A stretch of 64,000 nucleotides of DNA from Limonium bicolor. Lineage: Eukaryota; Streptophyta; Magnoliopsida; Caryophyllales; Plumbaginaceae. The translations under genes and the position numbers were made by a program. The notes beneath the pieces are model-generated. The model searched no databases. It was not told the DNA's origin and saw nothing but the letters and a program-made list of their open reading frames with translations. The stretch's first letter is position 1. Each line of letters starts with the position of its first letter. Where the stretch lies: assembly GCA_023374045.1 (NCBI GenBank), contig CM041777.1, positions 485,065,594-485,129,593 on the forward strand, in the 5' to 3' direction. Below, piece by piece: positions 1-11,427 of this stretch.

Positions 1-100
1 TAGAAGCTCATTAGTTTAAGTATGTTAATTGTTTTTAATTAGGATTGCAAAATTATACATAATGAGCTAAAAATATGAAGATGTAGGTTGAGTATATTAT

Positions 101-575
101 GGGTTCACAAATGAAATGTATTCAGCCCCGTACGACTTCAATCTGGTGAACCCATTTAGTGATTTCCCTCTACAAGGACACGACCATGCTTATTATTAAG
201 CATTCACCAATCATTCAACAACACAAATTTCTATCAAAAACCAAACTAATATATATCAAATTTATTCATCAAACCAAATTCCAATAATTTGTGGAAACCA
301 AATACAAAGTACAAAAGAGAAAAGGATAAGTAGATTATATTACCGGTTCGTAAATGAATTGTTCTCCGCCCCGCTTTCAATCTACCATGCAATGGTTAAG
401 GAGCTTCTTAAGTATTTATCTGTAGAGACACAAATACAATTAGATACAAGAGAAACTCTGTAGTTGTGTATTTTCCTTATATGCAGTTAGGTTGCAAATT
501 TATAGTGAGTGAAGAGAATGAAGAGATAAGTTAAAAAAAATTTACCGGTTCCTAAATGAATTGTTTTCAGCCCCT
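101..575. repeat. Three dispersed copies of a 30-bp motif inside the CACTA fragment
   Basis: A block reading roughly GGTTCNTAAATGAATTGTT followed by CTCCGCCCC or CAGCCCC occurs at 101-130, 343-372 and 544-575, about 220 bp apart. The sequence between copies is AT-rich and less alike, so this is either an old tandem triplication with decayed spacers or three conserved short sites. No coding frame spans the copies. Confidence 0.5.
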
Positions 576-1252
576 CTTCTCAATCGGGCGTGCGAGACGC
601 ATGTAGCAGTACCAATCTCTACAGAGGCAACGCAGACGCAAAATAAATATGAATTGAGGGCGCAAAACTATATTGCTTACAATGTTTCTAATTAGCTTAT
701 AATTATAAGCACTAATAATGCTCAAACATTGTTCCACCCCACATATAAGCATAATAAATCTAGCCTAAATAAGCTAACCTAACTATACTTAAAAGAAGGG
801 CAAAAAACAGCAAAAAAATTCACTCGGACATTTCATCAAACACCTTGTGTGCATACATAAATTTATTAGTTTAACAACCAAATCTTGCAAAGATTTGACA
901 CACACAATACATATCAGCATCCACAATCACAATGTGACAAGAATCTATCAATTTTAACAACACATTTACAATTTTTTAATCAAAACAGAAACTAACAAAT
1001 TTGGGGGTTTTTTTACCATGGCAGCCTCTGTTGTTGCTGGTGCAGCAACTTCTGACGCGACAACCACCGATGGCGGCGACGACCGGTGAAGGCGGGAGGA
1101 GGGCGGGCTACATCGGAGCTGTGGCGGCCTTGTGGTGGTCGAAATCGGAGTTAAAATCGCCGGTTGAATAGAGAAGAGGGGTGGGTTTGGGTGTAAACTG
1201 TGCGCGTAACTGCGTCAGGGCTGGGTGGGGGTCTTTTTAAACGACCCATTTT

Positions 1253-1555
1253 AGCGGTTCTTAGCTAGGAACCGCCGAAATAGGTCCTCGAGTATTTAAA
1301 AAAAAAATAAGAAAGACCAATTTCGGCGGTTCCTAACGAAGAACCACCGAAATAGATGATAAAATAACAAAAAATATAAAAACACCTATTTCGGCGGTTC
1401 CTTACTAGAAACCGCTGAAATAGGTGTTTTGTATTTTTTTTTATTAAAGAGGGCCTATTTCGGCGGTTCCTAGTAAGGAACCGCCGAAATAGGTTCCTGA
1501 CCTTTTCAGAAACCAACCTATTTCGGCGGTTTGTTAACAACCGCCAAAATAGGGG
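1253..1555. repeat. CACTA subterminal palindromic repeats (GGCGGTT type)
   Basis: Five units, near 1253-1289, 1321-1356, 1387-1424, 1456-1493 and 1519-1555, each read CCTATTTCGGCGGTTCC, a short loop, then the inverted copy. Each unit could form a hairpin of about 16 bp. Repeats of this kind within 300 bp of a CACTA end are the binding sites of the TNPA-type protein in well-studied En/Spm elements. That role is inferred here. Confidence 0.75.
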
Positions 1556-1584
1556 CACCGAAACAGACCATTTTTCTACTAGTG

Positions 1585-2316
1585 CCTGATGACAACCTAT
1601 AAAAATCTGCTTAAAAGTTGTCTGATTGTATTGATTTTTTTCAAGTTGATTCTATTTTCACTGAAATATGATGGACTGCATGATCATGGAAACTGAATGA
1701 GTAGATTTTGAACCTTAGAAATGAATTGAATGTTTGGAATGAAAGGATAAGGCAAGGTACTCCTCTAATCAGGCCTCTTTTCTCTGGTAATTAATCCTCG
1801 GGGAGCTTTATCACCTATCTACCTAAGGTCACGAGATCTGGGATAATTGGCCCAACCCCGGTACAAGGATAAAGAGAAAAATACAAGGTGCAGGAGTAAC
1901 TGTGCAGTTAATTAAAATCATATGTTATTAGTTCTAGAAAAAGAAGTTTTTGCATGCAAAATATTTAACTGCAGTTTTTTTAGTTTTTGATCATGAGAGC
2001 ATGATGCTGAAAGGTATTGCATAATAGGGCATTACATCACCCCTTGTCATCCAATGGGTAATTAATAAAATTGGTGGAATGTTCCAAGCTAAATTGTGTT
2101 TTAGTTTCTGCAATCTAACTTCTCCATGTTTTTGTTAAAATTAATTCATTTTCACTATTTGTGAGCACTGATAGCTAAGAGTATGTTGATTTTTATGATT
2201 GTCATTATGCTTGTTTTCCTTCCGCTTAAGTTGGATCCCGGAGTTCAGTATTTCGGTTTGGAGTAGTTATATTCTTTATTTGCTTGAGGACAAGTAAAAG
2301 CTAAGTGTGGGGTAGT
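1585..2316 (+). mobile_element. Athila-like Ty3 retrotransposon, 3' untranslated region
   Basis: This non-coding stretch matches the 3' region of the second Athila-like element in blocks: 1620-1770 against 49260-49440, and 1771-2140 against 50763-51110. Shared phrases include GGAATGAAAGGATAAGGCAAGG and ATCTAACTTCTCCATG. It ends in a purine-rich tract (GAGGACAAGTAAAAGC followed by AAGTGTGGGG, about 2286-2312) directly before an LTR start, which is the usual plus-strand primer of Athila-group elements. The coding part would lie left of the CACTA insertion and outside the window. Confidence 0.7.
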
Positions 2317-3407
2317 TGATAAGTGGGAAACTTACATAGATTTGTATGCTTTATTTGTTGAGTTATGTATGAGATTCATACTAAATTCCTTCATTTAGTG
2401 CTTAATTATGTTAAATGTATAGATTATGCCTCGAGTGTGCTTTTTATGCTAAAATAGGTTAAATCGCTGGAGAAAAGGTCTTCGAGTACGTGCCAAGAGC
2501 TTAAGGATCAAGAATGGTCCAAACGAGAATTAATTAGAATACGAGAGGATCCTCTTCTATTCTTGGAAAACCCTAGTAGCCTTGAGAGAGAATTAGAGAG
2601 GGGAGATAACAGCAGTTCAACGGGAGACCGGAGAACAACAGAGCAGAACCGGATCCCGTTATCGATTCCACGACACAGATTTGATGGCATTTTCCCTTCC
2701 TCATATAGTTGTTTTTGTTTTATCAATGTCTAAGTAGTTAGTCAAATTCTGGTTTGTCATGGAACCCTAGTTTAGGATTTCATTTTCCTGAGTTGTTAAA
2801 TACTAATTGTATACAGATTGTAGTTCTATTACTTATTTCATTATTAAATTCTCTTATGATTGATAATCGCTGAGTCTATCTTGTTTGATTGCTTATAAGT
2901 GAGAACCACAACATTCATTAGACTATAGAAATACTACCAGTGGAATTTGAGATTGTAATTCCTCGGTATTAGCTTACTACAAACCAGATGAGATTGAATG
3001 CTATTAGTTAATTAGTATATTTGTAACAAGACTTAGGAATTATTAATTGCTAGTAAGAATCTATTTTGTGGGAGTCTAGGAGTAGATTAATTTAGATATG
3101 AGGTTGTAATCTAGAAATAGGAAAACACTTAGGAAGAGAAATTGAAGAACTAGGGGAAAGTAGTATACTAGTATTCCTTGTTTAGAATTGTACCAGAAGA
3201 TCACTTTTTATTGTTTTTAATTTTAGTTTAATTATTTTCACAATCAAAACCCTCAAATTTCTTATTATTTGATTTCTTCAGTTTATTAGTTAGATTAGGA
3301 GAGACTCAAACTAGACATCGCCTTTGTTGGTTTGATAACTTAGAGGATACTTCTAGAAACCTTGCTAGAATCGTCTGATACACTTGTCGTTAGGTTTATC
3401 CCGTACA
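2317..3407 (+). repeat. Athila-like 3' LTR
   Basis: The LTR begins TGATAAGTGGG right after the purine tract and most likely ends at CCCGTACA (3401-3407), giving TG...CA termini and about 1.09 kb. What follows is not a primer-binding site, so this is a 3' or solo LTR. The left boundary is well supported by the tract; the right one is chosen only from the CA dinucleotide and could be off by tens of bases. It contains no coding sequence. Confidence 0.6.
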
Positions 3408-3599
3408 CTTAAAGCCCTTGAAACTTCTCTTGTAAGAGCATGACAGCTGGATAGAGACTTCAAAGCTCACCTCACAAGTAAAAACTTTGACTTCTTCGAA
3501 TATGAAAGAGTAGATTCGCTGCATGTCATCCTTTTTAGGGGACCCTAGTGCTTTGATGGATCGCATTTGATTTTCTAGCGTATTGACAAGCAAAAATCC

Positions 3600-3960
3600 C
3601 CACGAGACATGATTTCAATTGGTTTCCTATTTGGGATAGAATCTAAGATGTCCCTTTATTCTACCACGACAAGGAGTTTGCAAGGAAATTAGGGGACCGA
3701 CTTGGATGCTTTCTATGGGGAGGAGGAGGAGGATCAAATTAGTGGTCAAGTTAAAGCACTATTCGATATCCAAAAGCCGCTTATGAGATGTTTTTCTATT
3801 AACTCTTAAAGTGATATTAAGGTCCTTAGAATTACTTATGAATGAATGCCTTCTATTTATTTTTGATGCGGCCTTTTTACTCATGCTACGAAAGATTATT
3901 CTGATCAAACTGCTTCTATGGATGGTTTTCTCCCCTATGGGTTCTGGCTAAGGACGTAAT
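3600..3960 (+). pseudogene. Degenerate LINE ORF1 (DUF4283 / CCHC knuckle type) fragment
   Basis: Read in one plus-strand frame from about 3760, the sequence gives QVKALFDIQKPLMRCFS, then DIKVLRITYE, then a decayed knuckle region and LPYGFWLR. This order (basic strand, YERLP-like turn, CCHC knuckle, YG-WLR) is that of ORF1 proteins of plant L1-type LINEs. Stops interrupt it, and the knuckle cysteines and histidine are only partly kept. An upstream piece, PLFYHDKEFARKLGDRLG (about 3650-3710), fits the preceding part of the same protein in a shifted frame. No endonuclease or reverse transcriptase follows, so it is a short dead relic. I assigned it by recalled family pattern, not by alignment. 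Confidence 0.5.
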
Positions 3961-4099
3961 CAATTCGATCTATTCAGCAATCTCTACTGGTGCACAATGA
4001 GGTCGCTTGGAAGGTGACATGTGGCTAAGGATGCAATCAATTCGATCTAGTCAGCAATCTCTACTGGTGCACAATGAGGTCGCTTGGAAGATGGCATGT
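3946..4099. repeat. 77-bp tandem duplication
   Basis: Two head-to-tail copies (3946-4022 and 4023-4099) start GGCTAAGGA and share AGCAATCTCTACTGGTGCAC. They differ at only a few positions, so the duplication is recent compared with the decayed LINE sequence just upstream. Confidence 0.8.
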
Positions 4100-5004
4100 G
4101 GACTAACTATGGCTTCGGTTTGTCTAGGAATGAGGTCCTTCGATCGATGGATCCATGAGGGAACTAAGGATGAAATATGGAGCTTGCGCCATGCGGGACC
4201 GGAAAAGTCCGCTAATACGATAACTCATAGGAACTGACCTTAATAGTGGATCTTACGCAGTGGTGCACCCCTGAGCCAGCAAAGTTCGCCCCTCCTCACA
4301 TGCACAATGACAAGTAATCAGGTAGTGACCGCGCCATGAATACTTTCTTGATTAATTAGAGGTGGTTAGAAGACTTCTCTCTACATGAAGTTATTTCTTT
4401 CTAGTAGGAGTTGGTTTTAGTGTTCTATGGTTCGCCTAAGTCATCTTGTCCATGTTTTTAAACAGTCCTATTTTGACAGTTTTATTAGTGAGCATCAGTA
4501 ATTGGCGTGCTAACTACTTCCGCAACATCCCATGAGGATCAGGTTGTGCATAGTTGCTTGATTCGGCTTGTCTAAGATCTGGTTTTTTAGTCTTACGTAC
4601 TTTTGTTCTGATATGGTTATGCATTACCGGTGATTATGAATGAATATGGGTTGTGAGTTTTTGGAAAAAAAAAGAAAAAAATTATTGCCTTGCGATGAAT
4701 CACTACTACCTATGGTTTGACATTTGTCCTGAGCTTGTGTAGTTAAGTTGCTTTCCAATGTACTTTGTCTAATTGGACTATTGTGGTAAGGGAGACTATG
4801 TTATTGTTAAATGTTTGAGTTTACGCTAATTTCATTTTAGTAGTAATCTCTACTGTGTACTATGTGTCAGCAAGGGCAGTGCAGACAATTACGCAACTGT
4901 TAAAACTATTAGGTTAAGGATTATCAATTAAGATTAATTGGTTTGGTTATCATTAGTAACATATCATGTCAGGATAGGTAGGGGATGTTACTGTATATAT
5001 ATTT
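4100..5004. other. Unassigned intergenic sequence
   Basis: About 900 bp with no convincing coding frame and no terminal repeats that I can pair. Position next to the LINE relic makes decayed LINE sequence possible, but I see no reverse transcriptase motif. Confidence 0.4.
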
Positions 5005-5414
5005 GGAAAATTCACGATATACCCCTGTTTTCTTTCGTAATTCACAATATACCCCTGTGATTTTCGGAATTCAACTTTAAACATGCTTAAATGTTGTCCA
5101 AAATTGATGAAACTTTACATGGACAGTGCTAAAGTGTTATATTTTGGTCCAATATCAAATTTGAAGCTTTTTAAGCTCACATGTGACCAGTGGGACTCAA
5201 TGAATATGTGACTATTCATTAGGTCCCACAGGTCACATGTGAGCTTAAAAAACTTCAAATTTGATATTGGACCAAAATATAACACTTTAGCATCGTCCAT
5301 GTAAAGTTTCATCAATTTTGGACAACATTTAAGCATGTTTAAAGTTGAATTACTAAAATCATAGGGGTATATTGTGAATTACGAAAGAAAACAGGGGTAT
5401 CTCGTGAATTTTCC
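5005..5414. repeat. Foldback element with two 200-bp inverted arms
   Basis: The left arm (about 5005-5205) starts GGAAAATTCACG; the right arm (about 5215-5414) is its reverse complement, ending CGTGAATTTTCC. By eye the arms differ at roughly ten positions, so they are about 95% identical. The short centre is unpaired. The layout fits a foldback-type MITE, possibly Mutator-derived. I could not find a clear target-site duplication, so the superfamily is open. A transcript through it would form a long, nearly perfect hairpin. Confidence 0.8.
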
Positions 5415-6334
5415 CTTTTTTTGAAACATAGTGTATATATATATATATACTTCATTAAGTAGCGACTTCTAGTCTAGTTCTTGTTTTAGTAATTTTTGAA
5501 CTTGTGATAAATGATTTTAGCATGATAGTTAAGTATGAGTGCGTTTATGTGCGTTCACACAAGTTTAATTGTGTAGTTGTTGATGATTGATTTGTGGGTA
5601 GGCCTTGTGGGCGTTGGTGGTGTGCGTTAGGTGCACTGATTTGTTTATTTATTGAAGTATTTATTTGTTGATGATTAACTATGATTTACTTATCTTTGAG
5701 CTTTTGTTATATAATCATTATTATTAATGAGTATTTTCAGTAGAGAAAACACTTAAATGGGTCAAATTTGCTAAACTTATGAAAGTTATAAGAAATTAGG
5801 GTGATGGATAGTTGTGTTATTAGTCTTCATGGTAGCATTCCCTACCTGGTGGGTGCGGGGATGTTTCAGAAAAATGATGCTTGACGCTTGCGTAGAAGAT
5901 GGATCGAGAAACATACTAAAAGAATAAGGGTATTTCTTGTTTGCTTGAAGACCTGCAACTCATTTTCATATTGGCTATGTTAATCTCCAAGGCTAAGGAT
6001 CTTTCTAGTTTGCTATAAGACCTATGACTTACTTTTACTAATTCGGATCTGCTAACCTATCCAAAAGAGTAAAGAGAGGTCCACGTTGTAAATCTTCGTT
6101 AAAAAAATATATTCTTCTATCTGACTGTTGGCCAAACTTTTTGACCCTTACAGAGATATTTCTCGTTCTTCGTTGGGGAAATAAGATGACTACTTGACAC
6201 ACAGCACGGAAATGAACGAATAGTTGAGAATAAATTTTCCTCAACGTTTTACTGGTCCCGAGGATGGTCTTTGGGTCTTCCTTTACCAACGTCGGTGGAG
6301 GACGAAAAAGACACTCTTAGAATACTCCCAATTT
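5415..6334. other. Unassigned intergenic sequence
   Basis: A TA microsatellite follows the foldback (about 5433-5450). The rest is AT-rich with short frames on both strands. The longest is an 83-residue minus-strand frame at 6038-6289 that I do not recognise and would not call a gene. Confidence 0.4.
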
Positions 6335-6594
6335 CTTGGCTACAACCACATGTAGCTATAGATAGCTACATACATGTACATTCGATCATTTAAAACTGTA
6401 TAATTGATCATTCAAAACTGTACTGGTGTATATGTACATGTATACATAGAATTGTGATATTTCTGAATTTGTAGTAAATGTACATACTAACTTTATAAAC
6501 TGTACAATATACTTATAAAACATGTACTTTAACACTATACAAACTGTATCATGAAAAATGTAGCCAAAAATAGCTACACATGATTGTAGCTAAG
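6335..6594. mobile_element. MITE with 25-bp terminal inverted repeats
   Basis: The left end starts CTTGGCTACAACC and the right end is the inverse of CTTAGCTACAATC. The 25-bp ends match at 21 positions by hand count. The 260-bp interior is AT-rich and non-coding. Flanking bases do not give a clear duplication, so the superfamily is unknown. The copia 3' LTR begins only 10 bp to the right. Confidence 0.6.
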
Positions 6595-6604
6595 AGTCAT
6601 TGTA

Positions 6605-6907
6605 AATACTGTATTTAGGAGTATGTATGTAGAAGAATGTACGACCCGTGATGTATTAGAGAAAACGAAGATGTGCATTCTTCATTAAATGAATGTATAT
6701 CAATATATAAGTCATCTGTTTGTCTATGTATATAAAGTAAAATAAAAGATAAAACTACCAGAGATAAAAACTACCGATAAACTAAACCTGCAGATTGCAA
6801 AAAATCTAAACAACCAAATCAAGATCAAAACAAACTTGTTAATAGGCTGATTAAATAAATGGGCTATATAAGGGAAAGTATGGGCCACAGAAAGCTCAAC
6901 TCTAATA
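6605..6907 (-). repeat. Copia 3' LTR
   Basis: This copy matches 11428-11730 along its full length. On the minus strand it starts TATTAGAGTTG right after the purine tract and ends in ACAGTATT. Both ends lack the usual TG...CA. Confidence 0.85.
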
Positions 6908-6919
6908 CCCCGCAAGCTG
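6908..6919 (-). promoter_or_regulatory. Copia polypurine tract
   Basis: On the minus strand this reads CAGCTTGCGGGG immediately before the 3' LTR, the position where plus-strand DNA synthesis is primed. Only the final G run is strongly purine-rich. Confidence 0.6.
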
Positions 6920-6984
6920 TAGGTAAACTTGTTTAGCAAGGCTGGTTATCTTGAGTATCGTGCATGCCCATACGTGGTAATTAA

Positions 6985-9660
6985 TTATTGTTGATATCTC
7001 GTTCCTGGTAAAACTTTTGTCAACATGTCTGCTAACTGTGAGGAAGAATGGGTGTAAACAATATCAACATGACCCCGTTGTATCTGTTCACGGACAAAAT
7101 GACAATCTATCTCAATATGCTTTGCTCTTTCATGGAAAACCGGGTTGCGAGCAATATGAATCACAGATTGATTATCACACTTGACTGGGATCGGTACAAT
7201 GTTCTCAACACAAAGTTCAGACAACAAACGAGTGAGCCAAGTAAGTTATGCTATAACCCGTCGAAGGGAGCGATATTCTGCTTCTGCACTAGAGAGAGAG
7301 ACCGATCCTTGTTTCTTGGTCTTCCAAGAAATAGGACTGTGCCCCAAGAAGATATAATAACCGGACACTGATTTTCTAGTATTAGGACAAGAAGCCCAGT
7401 CTGAGTCACAGTAGGCGACGAGCTTCAATGGTGAAGACTCCCCGTTAGCAAGAACTAGTCCATAGTTGATAGTTCCTCTAATGTAACAAAGAGCATGTAA
7501 CGCAGCTTCCATGTGTATATCAGTTGGATTTTACATGAATTGACTCAGATTTTGCACAGTAAAATTGATGTCTAGGCGAGTGTTAGACAAATTTGAGTTT
7601 GCCAACAAGCCTTCTATAAATAGGATCTGGAAGGTAATTACCTTCATCAGCTAACAAAGGTTTCCCTACTATCATAGGCCCCTGTGCAATGCGCCGCTTG
7701 TGACATCTAAACTCTTCAATGAGATCCATGCAATATTGTCGTTGAGATAGAATGTACCCTCCTTTGGTTGGTAGAAATTCAATGCCTAAGAAATAATGCA
7801 AGGACCCTAAATCTTTGATTTTGAAGTTAAGATCTAAAGCACGTTTGATGCAGTATTTCTTCTTGACAAGCTCCCACAACCAGTGTATCATCCACATAAA
7901 CAGCTATGAATATCCTTCCACTCAGGTGTCTCTATAGAACAGAGAATAGTCATTCTTAGACTGATGAAAATCAAGAGTGGTTAGAAAACTTGCCAATTTG
8001 GAAAATCACTGCTGGAAGCATGCTAAGCCCATACAAGGACTTTTTCAAATGACAAGCCTTATTTTTTCCCTCTACTTCAAGACCATCAGGGAGATGCATG
8101 TAAACTTCTTCATCCAAATCACCATGAAGAAAAGCATTATTCACATCGAGCTGATTAATGACCCATCCTTTGCTAAGAGCAACAACAATAAGCGCACGAA
8201 TTGTTGTAAGTTTTACAACAGGCGAAAAAGTTTTCGTATAGTCCAGCCCTTGACGCTGCGTAAAACCCTTGGCCACCAATCTTGCTTTATACCTCTCGAG
8301 AGTACCATCAGATTTAAGTTTGACCTTGTATACCCATTTGCATCCTACCACTTTCTTACCGCGTGGCAAATCAACAACTTTCCAAGTCTCATTACGTTCA
8401 AGAGCCTCCAACTCTTCATCCATAGCCTTCCGCCAATGCGCATGCTTGGATGCCTCTTTATAATTGAAAGGCTCCTTCATATCCAGTAGTGAACCAACCT
8501 GAGAACTTGACAACAAGGATATACTCGTTCCTGGTTTAAGTTTAGTAAGACTCTCACAACCTTTTATAAGATTAGCTAAAGAGTCATCACTTCTGTATAC
8601 CCTCATCTAACACCTCTTGAAAAACATTGTAACAAACATAATCATCCAAATAACTGGGTTTGTGAGTTTCTCACTAGAACGACGAACCTGAATTTCTTGC
8701 TCCATGTTGTCGTGGGTAGTAGTGTGCACAGGACCTTGTGTTTCTTCATCAAAGAGAATGGAAGTATCATCTGGGCGTGCAGAAAATTGATTTCGTGAAG
8801 ATTCATCTTGCACGTCCACGGTGAAAGGAAAAACATCTGTGTGAAAACGTACGTCTCTACAAGCTTCCATAATTCGAGACTGTAAACTCAAGACTTTGTG
8901 TCCCTTTTTCCGAGCTTCACCAAGATAGACACACGCCTCTCCTCTAGGGCTGAACTTGCTCCCCTTGTTACAAACAATCATTTTGTAACATAAACAACCG
9001 AAAGGTTTGATATCATCATAAGCAACCCCACCCCATGTAAAACCTCAAATGGTGACTTCCCTCCGAGCACCTTGGAGGGTAGTCTATTAATCAAGTAGGC
9101 AGCATGCATTATACATTCTCCCTAATAAGGAAGAGAAACATTAGACTAAAAATATAGAGCCCCTGCGATTTCAAGCAGATACCTGTGTTTTCTTTCTACC
9201 GCTGCATTCTGTTGGGGTGTGTGAGCGCAAGTGGTTTGATGAAGAATTCCTTTTTCAGAAAAGAAGATTTTCCCTTCATTAGTGTTACCTAGCTCTTTTG
9301 CATTATCAGACCGGAAAACTTTGATTTTTGTGTCAAACTGTCGTACCACCATAGCAATATAACCAACAATCCCTTCCCAAGCCATACCTTTCTGTTTTAT
9401 AAGATGCACCCAAGTCGTTCTTGAAATCATCTACAAAGCAAATGAAATACTTGCAACCATTGTGAGTTTCCACCTTGAAGGGAACTCATACATCTACATG
9501 TATCATTTCGAATGCTCTCTTAGTTTTTAAGAACGAATCATCAAATGGCAATCTTCGGGCCCTACTCTTATAGCATATATCACAAGCATAATTAGAATGG
9601 AAATCTAACTGCTTTATTAATCCCATCGAAAATGTTTTATGTAAGGAACGTGCCCGAGCT
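6985..9660 (-). pseudogene. Copia pol relic: integrase, reverse transcriptase, RNase H
   Basis: Reading down the minus strand, the integrase core (about 9430-9146) keeps FRSDNAKE and HTPQQNAAVERKHR. The integrase C-terminal part (8981-8607) keeps EACVYLG. Reverse transcriptase begins at about 8480 with WRKAMDEELEALERNETW, followed by GCKWVYKVK, YKARLVAKGFTQ and QLDVNNAFLHGDL. Its second half (7897-7583) has KDLGSLHYFLGIE. RNase H (7512-6985) has YCDSDWASCPNTRKSVSGY, SAEAEYRSL and SSQLADMLTK. These pieces lie in different frames with stops between them. The stretch with the RT active-site YVDD falls at a break near 7900. The enzyme would have copied the element and inserted it into the genome. 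The domain order, with integrase before RT, fixes the copia superfamily. Confidence 0.9.
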
Positions 9661-10139
9661 TAATGTGAATAGCTTTGGCCTTAGAAGAAATAAAAAACTG
9701 AAGCCTATATCGAAAACTGTGGCCTTATTACAAACTACGGCCTTATTACAAACAAAATCTAAGCCCATTTGTTCAACGTCGTCGACCTGATCCGCCTTTG
9801 GATTACCACAGCCCAACTCTATCATTACTCTATCCACCTTTGAGCCCAAGCTGTAAAGCCCATGATAGCTCTATCCAAAAACTTCATTCATCCCTGTCGA
9901 CAGGTCCTGGAGAAAACAAACTTCATCATGAAAAACCAAAGCACATTCTTGTTTTTCTGTCAACTTCTTTACATAAATTAAGTTGAATTTGAATTCGGGC
10001 ACGAAAAGGACATCCTTCCAGTAATCGCTTATCAACCCTAACATCTCCTACCAGATTCACACTGTGAGGTTTTCCATCTGGTAAAACAATGTTCTTTCTA
10101 GTTCATAAAATTTTTAGGGTTTCGAAATAAGCTTTGGTT

Positions 10140-10190
10140 CCACTGATATGGTCTGTTGACCCTGAGTCTATTATCCATTTTCCTTTGAAT
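10140..10190 (-). pseudogene. Copia aspartic protease motif
   Basis: The minus strand encodes WIIDSGSTDHISG here, the active-site motif (DSGS/T with the copia-typical HI) of the retrotransposon protease, between gag and integrase as expected. The rest of the domain is decayed. Confidence 0.75.
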
Positions 10191-10225
10191 AAGCTACGAG
10201 AACTGGTAAGGCAAAAAATTTTATG

Positions 10226-11371
10226 CTAAATTTGATTACCTGAGAAGTTGTTATGACTCAGATCTTCTGATTTTGTTGTGGAACATGCACTGCGTATCAT
10301 CTCTGAAACTTTTTGAATCTGCTTGGTTGTAAAGCCGCTATCTGAGTTGGATTGTTCTCCCCATTCTTCTGTCTTGATATTGTTCACGAAACCTTTTTTC
10401 TTTCGAGAAAGAACATTCTCCTTTCCATGGAGATGAAAGCAGTCCGCTTCGAGATGCTTGTTCCTCTTACAGTGGCCGCAATACAACCTCTGGTAACAAT
10501 TTTTACTTAAATGTCCTCCCTTATTGCAGTAAGTACAACTTACCCTTTTTCTGTCTGTGTTTCTGTCTGTGTCGATTTTAGGGTTTTTGTTGTTAACTGA
10601 TTGCGACTGCCTGTGACAGTAAAAAGATGTGGCTTCCTCGTTTGAAATCTGTCCTCCTCTTCATTCTTCTTCTTGCATAATCAAGGAGAAAGCTTTCTCC
10701 AAATCTGGTGGGCTTTGCATCGCCAATATTTGCCCTCTGATTGATAAGTACCGTCTGCTAACCCATCAAAAAATGAATGAGCTTATCTTCTTCTATTGCT
10801 TTCTTGATTGACTTATTGATGTTGCAAGTACAGTTGTTACAAGAACATTGTTGTGGCGGTCTTGCTTGATCTAATTCACCCCACTTTATGTAACTTGTTA
10901 AAATATTTTGTCACTGACTCATCATTCTGCTTGACTTCTGCTAGTTCTCGCTTCAGTGCGTGAACAACTACAAGATTGGTATGTTGGTATCTGGAATAGA
11001 GAGTATTCCATATCTCTTTTGGGTCGTCCAGAAACCTTACACTTTCAAGCACGGTTCCACCAAGAGAATTCTTGATCCATGAGATGACCAGTGAGTTTGC
11101 TCTCCTAAGCTGCATATCGAATGTCGTCTGATTCATCTGGCTTCTCTATCTTCCAGGTGACAAAATTGTATTTGTTTTTGGATTTCAGGGCAGTGACCAT
11201 GTAAAACCTCCATCCAAGAAAACCGGTGTCGCCTTCAAACTTCTGAACAAGACTCAATGTCGGGTTTTCTGCCGCATGAACATAAATAGGGTCATTCATG
11301 TCTATCACAGAATTCCCAGTTCCTGTTGGAAGCCCTGTATCTTTCTTTCCCTTTCCAGCATCATCCGTCAT
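10226..11371 (-). pseudogene. Copia gag relic
   Basis: Gag starts at 11371 with MTDDAGKGKKD and keeps LVQKFEGDTGFLGWR, followed in another frame (11136-10876) by the capsid core with VISWIKNSLG, FLDDPKEIWNTLYSRY and VTKYFNKLH, typical of copia UBN2-type gag. A CCHC nucleic-acid-binding knuckle, CGHCKRNKHLEADC, is intact at about 10440-10485. Frameshifts near 11110 and in the 10500-10870 stretch separate the parts. Gag would package element RNA in cytoplasmic particles. The start is chosen because it is the first ATG after the primer site and matches gag spacing. Confidence 0.85.
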
Positions 11372-11410
11372 GGTTGTATGTTCTGTAACACACTAGTCCT
11401 CCTTAGATTC

Positions 11411-11421
11411 CTCTGATACCA
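11411..11421 (-). promoter_or_regulatory. Copia primer-binding site (initiator tRNA-Met)
   Basis: The minus strand reads TGGTATCAGAG, complementary to the 3' end of initiator tRNA-Met, six bases inside the 5' LTR. It marks the start of minus-strand DNA synthesis and fixes the element's orientation. Confidence 0.9.
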
Positions 11422-11427
11422 TCTTAG

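Larger units (their letters stand above)
1..1584. mobile_element. CACTA (En/Spm-type) transposon, right-end fragment
   Basis: The segment ends with TTTTTCTACTAGTG at 1571-1584, the inverted form of the CACTAGTAGAAAAA terminus of plant CACTA elements. The bases CCT at 1585-1587 would be the 3-bp target copy. The other end lies left of the window, so length and transposase cannot be judged. The last 330 bp hold five copies of a palindromic subterminal motif (separate entry). A GC-rich block at 1020-1200 resembles the GC-rich region beside a CACTA promoter, but I see no reading frame there that I can assign. The element interrupts the 3' region of an Athila-like retrotransposon that resumes at 1585. 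The superfamily call rests on the terminus and the subterminal repeats. Confidence 0.75.

Noticed and set aside
6038..6289. 83-residue minus-strand protein
   Set aside because: No recognisable domain, no neighbouring exons, and not linked to the nearby copia.
7048..8489. Plus-strand frames of 107 and 170 residues
   Set aside because: They are antisense shadows of the copia RNase H and reverse transcriptase.
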